A DNA stretch of 17,842 bases. Origin: Salinimicrobium sp964572365 (GTDB lineage: Bacteria; Bacteroidota; Bacteroidia; Flavobacteriales; Flavobacteriaceae). Positions 1 through 7,656 of the stretch are shown here, one piece after another. A program made the position numbers and the translations under genes. The notes beneath the pieces are model-generated. The model was not told the DNA's origin and made no database searches. It saw only the letters and a list, made by a program, of their open reading frames with translations. Every line of letters begins with the position of its first letter. Position 1 is the first letter of the stretch. Location: the NCBI GenBank assembly GCA_964572365.1, contig CAZNFK010000047.1:1-17842 (forward strand), given 5' to 3'.

Positions 1-68
1 AGAAGATCATGACCGAAAACAGGACCCACAAGAAAAATCCTATCGAAGGATTTGATGAAGGAATCTAA
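1..68 (+). CDS. nuoB: NADH-quinone oxidoreductase subunit B, C-terminal end (partial)
   Basis: This is an open frame entering from the left edge (codons in phase with position 3) and stopping with TAA at 66-68. About 21 residues are visible, ending in NPIEGFDEGI. The residues themselves do not identify a family. The call rests on position: the gene sits 10 bases before nuoC in a nuo operon whose usual order is A-B-C-D. NuoB carries the terminal N2 iron-sulfur cluster of complex I, but the cluster ligands lie outside the window. The identity is inferred from context and would be settled by the next few hundred bases upstream. Confidence 0.65.
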   Translation, partial: KIMTENRTHKKNPIEGFDEGI

Positions 69-69
69 T

Positions 70-76
70 AAAGGAG
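70..76 (+). promoter_or_regulatory. Purine-rich ribosome binding site deciding the nuoC start
   Basis: AAAGGAG lies just after the nuoB stop and two bases before ATG 79. The spacing is short for a classical Shine-Dalgarno site. Still, it favours ATG 79 over the in-frame TTG 52 and ATG 55, which overlap the end of nuoB. Most other genes in this operon have no such motif. Confidence 0.45.
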
Positions 77-78
77 CT

Positions 79-555
79 ATGACAAACGAAGCACTACAAC
101 AGACTATCGAAAGCTGGTTTCCCGATCCTGAATTTGTCCAGCCGCAATTTTCAGAAGAAGGTTCACAGTTCCTGAATGTAAGCATTGATCCCGATCAACT
201 GCACGAGCTTATGCACTTGCTTAAGCATAACCCCGACACTCATTTTGATTACCTCTTTTGTCTTACCGGGGTTGATTACGGAAAGGAGCTGGGGGTAGTC
301 TATCACCTGGAATCAACTGTTCACCGACACATCCTGGTGGTAAAGGTACAGACAGCAGACCGTGAAAATCCCATTTTTGACTCTGTTCAGGATATCTGGG
401 CAACGGCAAATTTCCACGAGCGTGAGGTGTACGATTTCTTCGGAATTAAATTCAGGAACCATCCCAATATGAAACGATTGTTCCTCGATGAAGAATGGGA
501 AGGTTTTCCACTTCGGAAAGATTATGTGGATGAGAAAAATATGGTAGTCAAATAA
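79..555 (+). CDS. nuoC: NADH-quinone oxidoreductase subunit C (30 kDa subunit)
   Basis: NuoC is a peripheral-arm subunit of respiratory complex I. It sits on the cytoplasmic face with NuoB, NuoD and NuoI near the quinone site. The 158-residue protein carries the 30-kDa subunit signature near residues 113-122 (HEREVYDFFG), followed by NHPNMKRLFLDEEWEGFPLR, which is typical of the family C-terminus. Length fits a stand-alone NuoC, so C and D are not fused here as they are in enterobacteria. I chose ATG 79 because it lies 10 bases after the nuoB stop and behind AAAGGAG. In-frame starts at 52 (TTG) and 55 (ATG) would add eight or nine residues and overlap nuoB. The gene is co-transcribed with nuoD, which starts 7 bases after its stop. 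Confidence 0.93.
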   Translation: MTNEALQQTIESWFPDPEFVQPQFSEEGSQFLNVSIDPDQLHELMHLLKHNPDTHFDYLFCLTGVDYGKELGVVYHLESTVHRHILVVKVQTADRENPIFDSVQDIWATANFHEREVYDFFGIKFRNHPNMKRLFLDEEWEGFPLRKDYVDEKNMVVK

Positions 556-562
556 CAGGACT

Positions 563-1699
563 ATGGAAACAGCTACTTTAAATAATCCCGCACCAAAGAA
601 CAACTTCAAATCTGAAGAATATTTCATTAACATGGGGCCGCAGCATCCCGCCACTCACGGTGTTTTACGACTGCTGCTAACCATTGACGGGGAAGTGATC
701 AAAAAAGTGGAGCCCGATCTTGGGTATATTCACAGATCCATCGAAAAGATGTGCGAGAGCGACAGTTATCAACAGATCGTACACCTTACCGATCGTATGG
801 ATTACCTCTCCTCTCACATCAACAACGAGGCAGTTTGCCTGGCAGTAGAAAATGCGCTGGAACTGGAAGTGCCCTATCGCGTAAAAGTGATAAGGACCAT
901 CCTCGGGGAACTGACCCGTCTTTCCTCCCACATGTTATGGTGGGGCGTGATGGGAATGGATGTAGGCGCTTTAACGACCTACTTCTATGGCTTCAGGGAC
1001 CGGGAAATGATCAATGACATCTTCGAGGAAACCTGTGGTGCCAGGCTCACCATGAATTACAACATTCCGGGAGGGCTCATGCATGACATCCACCCCAACT
1101 TCGTAAAAAGGGTAAAGGAATTCATTGTTCATTTCAAGACAAAACTTCCCGAGTACGACCGACTTTTGACCGGAAACGTCATTTTTCAGAAAAGGACAAA
1201 AGGAGTAGGTATACTTACCAGGGAAGACGCGATCAATTTTGGAGCGTCAGGACCTGTGGCGCGGGCTTCGGGTTATTCCTGTGATGTAAGAAGATATCAC
1301 CCGTACAGCGCCCTGGACAAAGTGAATTTTACTGAAGCTTTAGACACTGCCGGAGATTCTTTTGCACGCTATACGGTAAGGATCCGGGAAATGTGGGAAT
1401 CCCTCGCCATTATAGAACAGTTGATAGACAACATTCCGGAAGGGGATCACAAAGTGGCCACTAACGCGGTGATCAAATTACCAAAGGGCGATTTCTACCA
1501 GAAAGTGGAAACAGCCAGGGGCGAACTGGGAGTGTATATTATAAGTACCGGTACCAAAAACCCTCACAGGATCAAGTTTAGATCTCCCGGCCTTTCAAAT
1601 CTTTCCCTGCTCAACCACATTGCGGTAGGCGGTAAAATTGGAGACCTCGTGGCCACAATGGCTACCATAGATATTGTTGTACCCGATATTGATCGATAA
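563..1699 (+). CDS. nuoD: NADH-quinone oxidoreductase subunit D (49 kDa subunit)
   Basis: NuoD is the 49-kDa subunit that forms the quinone-binding pocket of complex I together with NuoB. The 378-residue protein shows GPQHPATHG at residues 25-33, DRMDYLSS with Tyr81, and GMDVGA with Asp133. These correspond to the His, Tyr and Asp that line the quinone headgroup site in characterised homologues. The C-terminus ends ATIDIVVPDIDR, matching the conserved family end (DxVxxDIDR-like), so the protein is complete, though slightly shorter than many NuoD proteins. All catalytic-pocket residues I can recognise are present, so quinone reduction should be intact. The next gene, 10 bases downstream, is nuoH. 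The genes usually found between them (nuoE, nuoF, nuoG) are absent. Confidence 0.96.
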   Translation: METATLNNPAPKNNFKSEEYFINMGPQHPATHGVLRLLLTIDGEVIKKVEPDLGYIHRSIEKMCESDSYQQIVHLTDRMDYLSSHINNEAVCLAVENALELEVPYRVKVIRTILGELTRLSSHMLWWGVMGMDVGALTTYFYGFRDREMINDIFEETCGARLTMNYNIPGGLMHDIHPNFVKRVKEFIVHFKTKLPEYDRLLTGNVIFQKRTKGVGILTREDAINFGASGPVARASGYSCDVRRYHPYSALDKVNFTEALDTAGDSFARYTVRIREMWESLAIIEQLIDNIPEGDHKVATNAVIKLPKGDFYQKVETARGELGVYIISTGTKNPHRIKFRSPGLSNLSLLNHIAVGGKIGDLVATMATIDIVVPDIDR

Positions 1700-1709
1700 A
1701 ACTTAAATA

Positions 1710-2759
1710 ATGATGATCTTAAGTATCAATGAGTGGCTGCTAAGCTTTTTGCCCCCGGGCGCTGTAAGCATAACCGAGATGGCCCTTATCGCGCTAATAT
1801 ATCTCACTGTTTTCGCAGTACTGGGATTGTACCTGGTGTTGTTGGAAAGAAAGGTAGCGGCATGGTTCCAGTTAAGACTCGGTCCAAACCGGGTGGGTTA
1901 TAAAGGAATGTTTCAAACCCTTGCAGATGCTTTAAAACTGGTCTCAAAGGAGTTGACCGGAACTGTCAAAGCAGATAAGTTCCTGTACAACCTTGCTCCT
2001 TATTTTGTGATTATCACGGCTCTCATGGCTCTTTCAGTATTTCCGTTCACAAAGAACCTGCAGGCATTCGATATCAATATTGGATTGTTCTTCCTGATCG
2101 CGATCTCGTCGATAGGGGTGATCGGAATTCTTTTAGGGGGTTGGAGCAGTAACAACAAGTTCGCACTCATAGGTGCCATGCGTAGCGGAGTGCAAACCAT
2201 TAGTTATGAACTTTCTGTTGGGTTGTCGTTATTAACAATGGTCATCCTCACGGGGAGCCTGCAGCTTTCAGAGATCATTGAAGTACAAAAGAGCGGCTGG
2301 TTGATAGTGCAGGGGCATATCCCCGCGATGATCGCTTTTATGATCTATATGATCTCGGGAACAGCAGAAACCAACCGGGCGCCTTTTGATATGGTAGAGG
2401 CTGAATCTGAACTGGGTGCCGGTTACCACACTGAGTACTCAGGAATGAAGTTCGCGTATTTCTTCCTTGCCGAGTTCATCAATATGTTCATCATTGCGGC
2501 CATCGCGACCACAGTCTTCTTTGGCGGGTGGCTCTCCCCTTTCGGAATTACAGATTCAATTCCGTTCCTGGGTGTGTTTTGGTTCCTGGCAAAGACATTT
2601 GTGCTGGTGTTCCTTATGATGTGGTTTAGATGGACATTTCCCAGGCTAAGAGTTGACCAGCTATTGACCCTGGAGTGGAAATACCTGCTTCCAATCAACC
2701 TGGTAAACCTGGTGTTGATGGCCGTGATCGTATGGTTAAATATCACAATTCAATTCTAA
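1710..2759 (+). CDS. nuoH: NADH-quinone oxidoreductase subunit H
   Basis: NuoH (ND1) is the membrane subunit joining the peripheral and membrane arms; it forms the entrance for quinone. The 349-residue protein has about eight hydrophobic segments. Both family signatures are present: ERKVAAWFQLRLGPNRVG near residues 46-63, and a block from residue 225 that starts PFDMVEAESELGAG and continues YHTEYSG. The Glu/Asp-rich loop of the second block belongs to the proton/quinone coupling channel. The gene opens with two consecutive ATG codons (1710 and 1713), so the exact start is uncertain by one residue. No Shine-Dalgarno sequence is visible. It lies 10 bases after nuoD and 4 bases before nuoI. Confidence 0.96.
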   Translation: MMILSINEWLLSFLPPGAVSITEMALIALIYLTVFAVLGLYLVLLERKVAAWFQLRLGPNRVGYKGMFQTLADALKLVSKELTGTVKADKFLYNLAPYFVIITALMALSVFPFTKNLQAFDINIGLFFLIAISSIGVIGILLGGWSSNNKFALIGAMRSGVQTISYELSVGLSLLTMVILTGSLQLSEIIEVQKSGWLIVQGHIPAMIAFMIYMISGTAETNRAPFDMVEAESELGAGYHTEYSGMKFAYFFLAEFINMFIIAAIATTVFFGGWLSPFGITDSIPFLGVFWFLAKTFVLVFLMMWFRWTFPRLRVDQLLTLEWKYLLPINLVNLVLMAVIVWLNITIQF

Positions 2760-2763
2760 GACG

Positions 2764-3240
2764 ATGAGTTACTTTTCAGAGATATATGATGGCATCAAAA
2801 CCCTTCTCACAGGGATGAGTGTAACGGGAAAATATTTCCTGAATTCAAGAAAAGGAGCCATTACCCAGCAATACCCCGATAACAGGGATACACTGCAAAT
2901 GTTTGAACGTTTTCGCGGAGAAGTTGTGATGCCTCATGATGAGAACAATGAACATAGCTGTACCGGCTGCCAAAAATGTGAACTGGCCTGCCCAAACGGA
3001 AGCATTGAGATCATTTGGGACCGTGTCATAGATGAGACAACGGGAAAAAAGAAAAAAATAATCGACAAGCACATATATCACCTGGGCATGTGTACCCAGT
3101 GTGGGCTTTGTGTGGACGCTTGTCCTTCAGATGCCATTAAGTGGGCACAGAATTTTGAAAATTCTGTTTATGACAGGACACAGCTTACCCGAGTGTTGAA
3201 CAAACCCGGCTCTAAAGTAAGAGCAGGAGTAGAAGAATAA
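2764..3240 (+). CDS. nuoI: NADH-quinone oxidoreductase subunit I (two 4Fe-4S clusters)
   Basis: NuoI is a ferredoxin-like subunit that passes electrons through clusters N6a and N6b to NuoB. In the 158-residue protein two complete CxxCxxCxxxCP motifs are visible. Cys66, 69, 72 and 76 form the first (CTGCQKCELACP); Cys110, 113, 116 and 120 form the second (CTQCGLCVDACP). A lysine-rich stretch at residues 95-98 separates them. In 14-subunit enzymes NuoI receives electrons from NuoG. No nuoG is present in this operon, so in this organism NuoI may be the entry point for another donor (inference). Start ATG 2764 lies 4 bases after nuoH. Confidence 0.95.
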   Translation: MSYFSEIYDGIKTLLTGMSVTGKYFLNSRKGAITQQYPDNRDTLQMFERFRGEVVMPHDENNEHSCTGCQKCELACPNGSIEIIWDRVIDETTGKKKKIIDKHIYHLGMCTQCGLCVDACPSDAIKWAQNFENSVYDRTQLTRVLNKPGSKVRAGVEE

Positions 3241-3243
3241 GTC

Positions 3244-3846
3244 ATGGAAAAAGTAATTTTTTACATTCTCGCATTAACAATGGTTGCTTCTGCAATTGCT
3301 TCTGTAAGCAGCCGAAAAATGTTGCGTTCTGTTGTATATCTGTTATTTGTGCTGATAGGGGCCGCCGGGCTGTATTTTTTGATGGACTATAATTTCCTGG
3401 CGGCCATTCAGCTTACGGTATACGCAGGTGGCATCGTGGTTTTGATCATCTTTTCAGTCCTTCTCATTCAGCATATCGAAATGGAACTGGAAGTAGCCAA
3501 ACCGGCCAGAAAGTGGTTCACGGCTCTACTCTGCCTTATGGGCTTAAGTATTTTCCTTGGCACCATCTATTCACATCCTTTCGCTGTTGCTGAAACTTCA
3601 ACAACCACAACAGTGGCCGAAATAGGTAACGCCCTTCTCAGCTTTGAAAAAGGTGGTTTCATACTTCCTTTTGAAGTGATAAGTGTGCTTTTACTGGCGG
3701 CAATGATAGGAGCTATTGTGATCGCAAAAGGGGGAAAAGAGATCGAACCCACCAAACCTGATGAGAAACTCGAGTTCGAAAAGCTCCTTATTGAAGCTAA
3801 AATTAAAGCTGAAGAGAAAATTCTGGAAAAAGAAGCTACAGTATAA
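3244..3846 (+). CDS. nuoJ: NADH-quinone oxidoreductase subunit J
   Basis: NuoJ (ND6) is a small membrane subunit of the proton-pumping arm, needed for coupling quinone reduction to proton movement. The 200-residue protein has about five hydrophobic helices. It includes the family-typical YLLFVLIGAAGLYFLMDYNFLAAIQLTVYAGGIVVL-like region around residues 32-70, cited here only by its key parts NFLAAIQ and YAGGIVVL. After the last membrane helix the tail (about residues 158-200) is highly charged and rich in Glu and Lys, predicted to be helical and cytoplasmic. Acidic tails like this vary among NuoJ proteins. The gene starts 3 bases after nuoI and is followed by the largest gap in the operon. Confidence 0.93.
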   Translation: MEKVIFYILALTMVASAIASVSSRKMLRSVVYLLFVLIGAAGLYFLMDYNFLAAIQLTVYAGGIVVLIIFSVLLIQHIEMELEVAKPARKWFTALLCLMGLSIFLGTIYSHPFAVAETSTTTTVAEIGNALLSFEKGGFILPFEVISVLLLAAMIGAIVIAKGGKEIEPTKPDEKLEFEKLLIEAKIKAEEKILEKEATV

Positions 3847-3860
3847 ATAACATAAAAAAT

Positions 3861-3874
3861 GGCTTTTTAAAGCC
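3861..3874 (+). other. Small hairpin in the nuoJ-nuoK gap
   Basis: The inverted repeat GGCTT/AAGCC with loop TTTA lies in the 46-base nuoJ-nuoK gap, the only gap over 20 bases inside the operon. It is not followed by a T-tract, so it is not a good terminator. It could be an RNA stability or processing element, but nothing in the sequence proves a role. Confidence 0.35.
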
Positions 3875-3892
3875 TTAACAAAAACCCTGCAT

Positions 3893-4210
3893 ATGATCCC
3901 GGGAGTAAGCATAACCGAAATCCTCACCCTCACCTCCATCCTGTTCTTCATTGGGGTGTATGGGTTCATTACCCGTAAGAACCTCATCTCGATCCTGATC
4001 TCTGTGGAATTGATCCTGAATTCTTCTGTGGTAAACTTTGTAGTGATCAACAAATACCTCTATCCCGAAATGCTTCAGGGTATGGTGTACTCGATCTTTA
4101 TCATAGCGGTCGCCGCGGCAGAAACCGCATTGGCCGTAGCCATTATTATCAATATCTACAGGCGTCTGAGTTCTGTGGAAGTCAGGGAAACTGAAACTAT
4201 GAAGTATTAA
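3893..4210 (+). CDS. nuoK: NADH-quinone oxidoreductase subunit K
   Basis: NuoK (ND4L) is a three-helix membrane subunit of complex I that carries part of the proton path. The 105-residue protein fits the family length and has three hydrophobic helices. The two conserved membrane glutamates are visible as Glu39 (SVELILN) and Glu77 (AAAETALA), equivalent to the functionally important pair in E. coli NuoK. The C-terminal ten residues are charged. Start ATG 3893 gives the expected N-terminus, with hydrophobic residues beginning about residue 5. The next gene, nuoL, begins 11 bases downstream. Confidence 0.95.
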   Translation: MIPGVSITEILTLTSILFFIGVYGFITRKNLISILISVELILNSSVVNFVVINKYLYPEMLQGMVYSIFIIAVAAAETALAVAIIINIYRRLSSVEVRETETMKY

Positions 4211-4221
4211 TCTTTGAAGAC

Positions 4222-6141
4222 ATGAACTTAATCAACCTTCTTTTAATTCCTGCCATACCACTCACTGTGTTCCTGGTGCTGGGAATTTTCAGCCATAAGA
4301 TAAAACCCGCAGTCTCCGGATTGGTAGGTGTTGCCGGACTGGCCACCTCTACCCTTCTCTCTTATTATACCGCCTGGCAATACTTCTTTGTTCAGGGCAA
4401 ACTGGACGGGGTGTACCAAACTTTTGTGGAAAAGATCACCTGGATGCGGTTTACCGAAACGCTCCATATAGACATGGGTGTTCTCATTGATCCTATTTCG
4501 GTAATGATGTTAATAGTCGTTTCTACAGTTTCGCTTATGGTTCACATCTATAGTAGGGGTTATATGAAAGGGGACGACGGCTACACCCGGTTTTTCGCCT
4601 ACCTTTCTTTATTCACCTTTTCAATGTACGGACTGGTGCTGGCCACCAACCTGTTCCAGATCTATATTTTCTGGGAACTGGTGGGAGTTTCTTCCTTTTT
4701 ACTGATCGGGTATTACTACACCAAAACCTCAGCCATAGCCGCAGCCAAAAAGGCTTTTATTGTGACCCGTTTTGCCGACTTCGGATTTTTAATTGGGATC
4801 TTCATCATAGGATTTTACACCAACACCTTTGATTTTCAAACGCTGAACGACCCGGAAGGTCCGGCCATTCTGAACTGGGCTTCCTCTTCATTTATGGGAC
4901 TTTCGGTGATCACCTGGGCTTTGATCCTCATCTTCATGGGAGGTGCCGGAAAATCGGCGATGTTCCCACTGCATATCTGGCTGCCCGATGCCATGGAGGG
5001 ACCAACCCCTGTATCAGCTTTAATTCACGCCGCGACCATGGTAGTCGCCGGGGTGTACCTGGTGGCACGCCTGTTCCCTATGTTCTATATGGTCGAGGAA
5101 GGCTTCGCACTCAATATAGTCGCTTATGTTGGAGCTTTTTCGGCACTGTTCGCAGCCATCATCGCCATTACCCAGACCGATATTAAAAGGGTCCTGGCAT
5201 TTTCTACCATGTCACAGCTGGGATACATGATGATGGCGCTGGGAGTTTCAGGATTTGACGGCCATGAGGGAGTGGGTTACATGGCTTCCATGTTCCACCT
5301 CTTTACTCACGCCATGTTCAAGGCGTTGTTGTTCCTGGGTGCTGGTTCGGTCATCCATGCCGTGCACAGCAATTATCTGAAAGACATGGGCGGATTAAGA
5401 AAATATATGCCGGTCACCAATATCACCTTTTTGATCGCGGCGCTCGCTATTGCCGGGGTACCTCCTCTTGCAGGTTTCTGGAGTAAGGATGAGATCCTTG
5501 TCGCCGCTTTTGAGAACAGCCAGTTCCTGTATGGAATCGGGGTGTTTGTGGCAGCACTTACTGCTTTTTATATGTTCAGGATCTACTTCGGAATTTTCTG
5601 GGGGAAAGAAACAAGCTATGATCATAAACCTCATGAATCTCCGATTTCTATGACCTTACCACTTATCATACTTGCGGTTTTAAGTGTCGGAGTAGGATTC
5701 ATTCCGTTCAGCGAATTCGTAACGGCCGATAAAGCCGGATTTACAGCTCACCTGAATGTTCAGCTGGCTATAATAGCTGTGGTAGCAGGCTTACTTGGAA
5801 TTGTCATTGCCTGGATCTTTTATAAAAAAGAAAATGACCTGGCTTTCCGCTTTGCCAATGCCTTCGGAAGGTTGTACACCTGGACCAGCCACAAGTTCTA
5901 TTTCGATGAGATCTACCTCTTCATCGCCCGCAACATCTTCTTCCAGAATGTAGCTGCGCCTATTGCAAAATTCGACAAGAAGATCGTGGACGGAACAATG
6001 GAAGGCATTGGGAACAAGACGGTTGTGATCTCGAGAAGGATCAAAGGACTGCAATCGGGAAAAATACAGGACTACGCCTTCGGCTTTATTAGCGGGGTAG
6101 TCATCCTGGCGCTGGTATTCATTTATATATGGACTAATTAA
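4222..6141 (+). CDS. nuoL: NADH-quinone oxidoreductase subunit L
   Basis: NuoL (ND5) is the distal antiporter-like proton-pumping subunit of complex I. It ends in a long lateral helix that runs along NuoM and NuoN. The protein has 639 residues, a usual length, with about 15-16 hydrophobic segments. Key pumping residues are recognisable: Glu152 in FWELVGVSSFL and Lys244 in GGAGKSAMFPLHIWLPDAME. They correspond to the conserved Glu and Lys pair of antiporter-like subunits. The stretch THAMFKALLFLGAGSVIHA, which carries another conserved Lys, is also present. The amphipathic lateral helix and last membrane helix occupy roughly residues 545-639. It starts 11 bases after nuoK and ends 9 bases before nuoM. 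Confidence 0.97.
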   Translation: MNLINLLLIPAIPLTVFLVLGIFSHKIKPAVSGLVGVAGLATSTLLSYYTAWQYFFVQGKLDGVYQTFVEKITWMRFTETLHIDMGVLIDPISVMMLIVVSTVSLMVHIYSRGYMKGDDGYTRFFAYLSLFTFSMYGLVLATNLFQIYIFWELVGVSSFLLIGYYYTKTSAIAAAKKAFIVTRFADFGFLIGIFIIGFYTNTFDFQTLNDPEGPAILNWASSSFMGLSVITWALILIFMGGAGKSAMFPLHIWLPDAMEGPTPVSALIHAATMVVAGVYLVARLFPMFYMVEEGFALNIVAYVGAFSALFAAIIAITQTDIKRVLAFSTMSQLGYMMMALGVSGFDGHEGVGYMASMFHLFTHAMFKALLFLGAGSVIHAVHSNYLKDMGGLRKYMPVTNITFLIAALAIAGVPPLAGFWSKDEILVAAFENSQFLYGIGVFVAALTAFYMFRIYFGIFWGKETSYDHKPHESPISMTLPLIILAVLSVGVGFIPFSEFVTADKAGFTAHLNVQLAIIAVVAGLLGIVIAWIFYKKENDLAFRFANAFGRLYTWTSHKFYFDEIYLFIARNIFFQNVAAPIAKFDKKIVDGTMEGIGNKTVVISRRIKGLQSGKIQDYAFGFISGVVILALVFIYIWTN

Positions 6142-6150
6142 CGATCGATC

Positions 6151-7638
6151 ATGGACATTTTATCACTTTTTGTCATAGTTCCGGTTCTAACAATAATCGC
6201 ACTTGTTTTCACCAAAGACCTGAAACAGGCACGCATCCTCTCAATGATAGGAGGACTGGTACAGCTGGGGATGGGAATAAACCTGCTTTTCGCTTATATG
6301 CGGGAAAAGGCGGTCAACGACAGCATCATGCTGTTCACAAAAGATATAGTATGGTTTGAACAGTTCAACATTCATTATAATATCGGGGTGGACGGGATCT
6401 CTGTCGCTCTAATTTTGCTGACTTCCATCATTGTACTTGCAGGAGTGTTCATCTCCTGGAAAATGGAAGAGCTGCCGAAAGAATTCTTTATTTCTCTTAT
6501 CGTGCTTTCGACCGGGGTATATGGCTTCTTTATCTCTCTTGACCTGTTCACCATGTTCGTGTTCTACGAGATAGCGGTGATCCCAATGTACCTGTTGATA
6601 GGAATCTGGGGTTCGGGACCAAAGGAATATTCGGCCATGAAATTAACGTTAATGTTGATGGGAGCTTCCGCAGTTTTGATGGTAGGTATCCTCGGAATTT
6701 ATTTCAATTCGAATGCCGATGGGGGAGCACTTACTTTCAATATTCTCGAAATAGCCAAAGTGAACATTCCGTTCGAGGCTCAAAAATTATTCTTCCCCCT
6801 AACCTTTATCGGATTCGCCATTTTGGGAGCTTTATTCCCTTTCCACACCTGGTCGCCTGATGGTCACGCCTCTGCCCCAACCGCGGTTTCCATGCTGCAC
6901 GCCGGTGTATTGATGAAACTGGGAGGTTACGGCATATTCAGGGTAGCCATGTTCCTGCTTCCGGAAGGAGCCCTGGAATGGAGCTGGTTCTTCATCATTC
7001 TATCGGCTATTGGAGTCATATACGGAGCCTTTGCGGCCCTGAGACAAACAGACTTAAAATATATCAACGCCTACGCCTCGGTGAGTCACCTGGGGATGGT
7101 GAGTTTCGCCCTGCTCATGCTGAACAAAACCGCCTGGAACGGAGCCATTTTACAATCCCTTTCCCATGGTTTTATGACCGCTCTGTTCTTCGCTTTGATC
7201 GGAATGATCTACGGAAGGACCCACACCCGGGATATCACCAAACTCGGTGGGCTACTCAAAGTAATACCTTTTATATCAGTTATCTACGTGATCGCCGGAA
7301 TGGCATTACTGGGACTGCCCGGATTTAGCGGATTCGTTGCGGAAATGAACATCTTCATGGGAGCTTTTCAGCATGACAGCATGTTCTATAGAGTTGCTAC
7401 CATAATTTCAATTTCGGCCATAGTAGTGACAGCAGTATATGTATTGAGGGTGGTAGGAATCATGCTAATGGGGCCGGTTAAAAATGAAGCTTACACGAAG
7501 CTGGCCGGAGTTACCTGGTACGAAAGAACGGGAATCCTGCTGCTGCTTATTCCCATCGTGGGAATTGGAGTGGCTCCGTTATGGATAAGCAATATGATCA
7601 TGGAAAGCATTCAACCCTTTATTCAGGGGGTGTTATAA
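6151..7638 (+). CDS. nuoM: NADH-quinone oxidoreductase subunit M
   Basis: NuoM (ND4) is the middle antiporter-like proton pump of the complex I membrane arm. The 495-residue protein has about 14 hydrophobic segments. The conserved pumping glutamate is Glu140 in VFYEIAVIPMYLLIG. The family block PFHTWSPDGHASAPTAVSML follows, then SHGFMTALFFALIGMIYGR. The preceding gene nuoL ends 9 bases upstream, and the short gap contains CGATCGATC before the ATG with no Shine-Dalgarno sequence. Its stop is followed 18 bases later by nuoN. Nothing indicates truncation or loss of function. Confidence 0.97.
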   Translation: MDILSLFVIVPVLTIIALVFTKDLKQARILSMIGGLVQLGMGINLLFAYMREKAVNDSIMLFTKDIVWFEQFNIHYNIGVDGISVALILLTSIIVLAGVFISWKMEELPKEFFISLIVLSTGVYGFFISLDLFTMFVFYEIAVIPMYLLIGIWGSGPKEYSAMKLTLMLMGASAVLMVGILGIYFNSNADGGALTFNILEIAKVNIPFEAQKLFFPLTFIGFAILGALFPFHTWSPDGHASAPTAVSMLHAGVLMKLGGYGIFRVAMFLLPEGALEWSWFFIILSAIGVIYGAFAALRQTDLKYINAYASVSHLGMVSFALLMLNKTAWNGAILQSLSHGFMTALFFALIGMIYGRTHTRDITKLGGLLKVIPFISVIYVIAGMALLGLPGFSGFVAEMNIFMGAFQHDSMFYRVATIISISAIVVTAVYVLRVVGIMLMGPVKNEAYTKLAGVTWYERTGILLLLIPIVGIGVAPLWISNMIMESIQPFIQGVL

Positions 7639-7643
7639 TATTT

Positions 7644-7655
7644 AAAGAGGAGAAA
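7644..7655 (+). promoter_or_regulatory. Strong Shine-Dalgarno sequence before nuoN
   Basis: AAAGAGGAGAAA sits one base before ATG 7657 and contains the core GAGGAG at a near-ideal distance from the start codon. This is the strongest ribosome binding site in the window. It stands out because Bacteroidota usually lack such sites, as do nearly all other genes here. It firmly fixes the nuoN start. Confidence 0.75.
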
Positions 7656-7656
7656 C

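Noticed and set aside
52..78. Earlier nuoC starts at TTG 52 or ATG 55
   Set aside because: They overlap the end of nuoB, and the better-placed ATG 79 has a purine-rich ribosome site right before it.
2423..2746. - strand open frame of 107 codons inside nuoH
   Set aside because: It is fully antisense to a conserved membrane subunit, with no promoter or family-like sequence.
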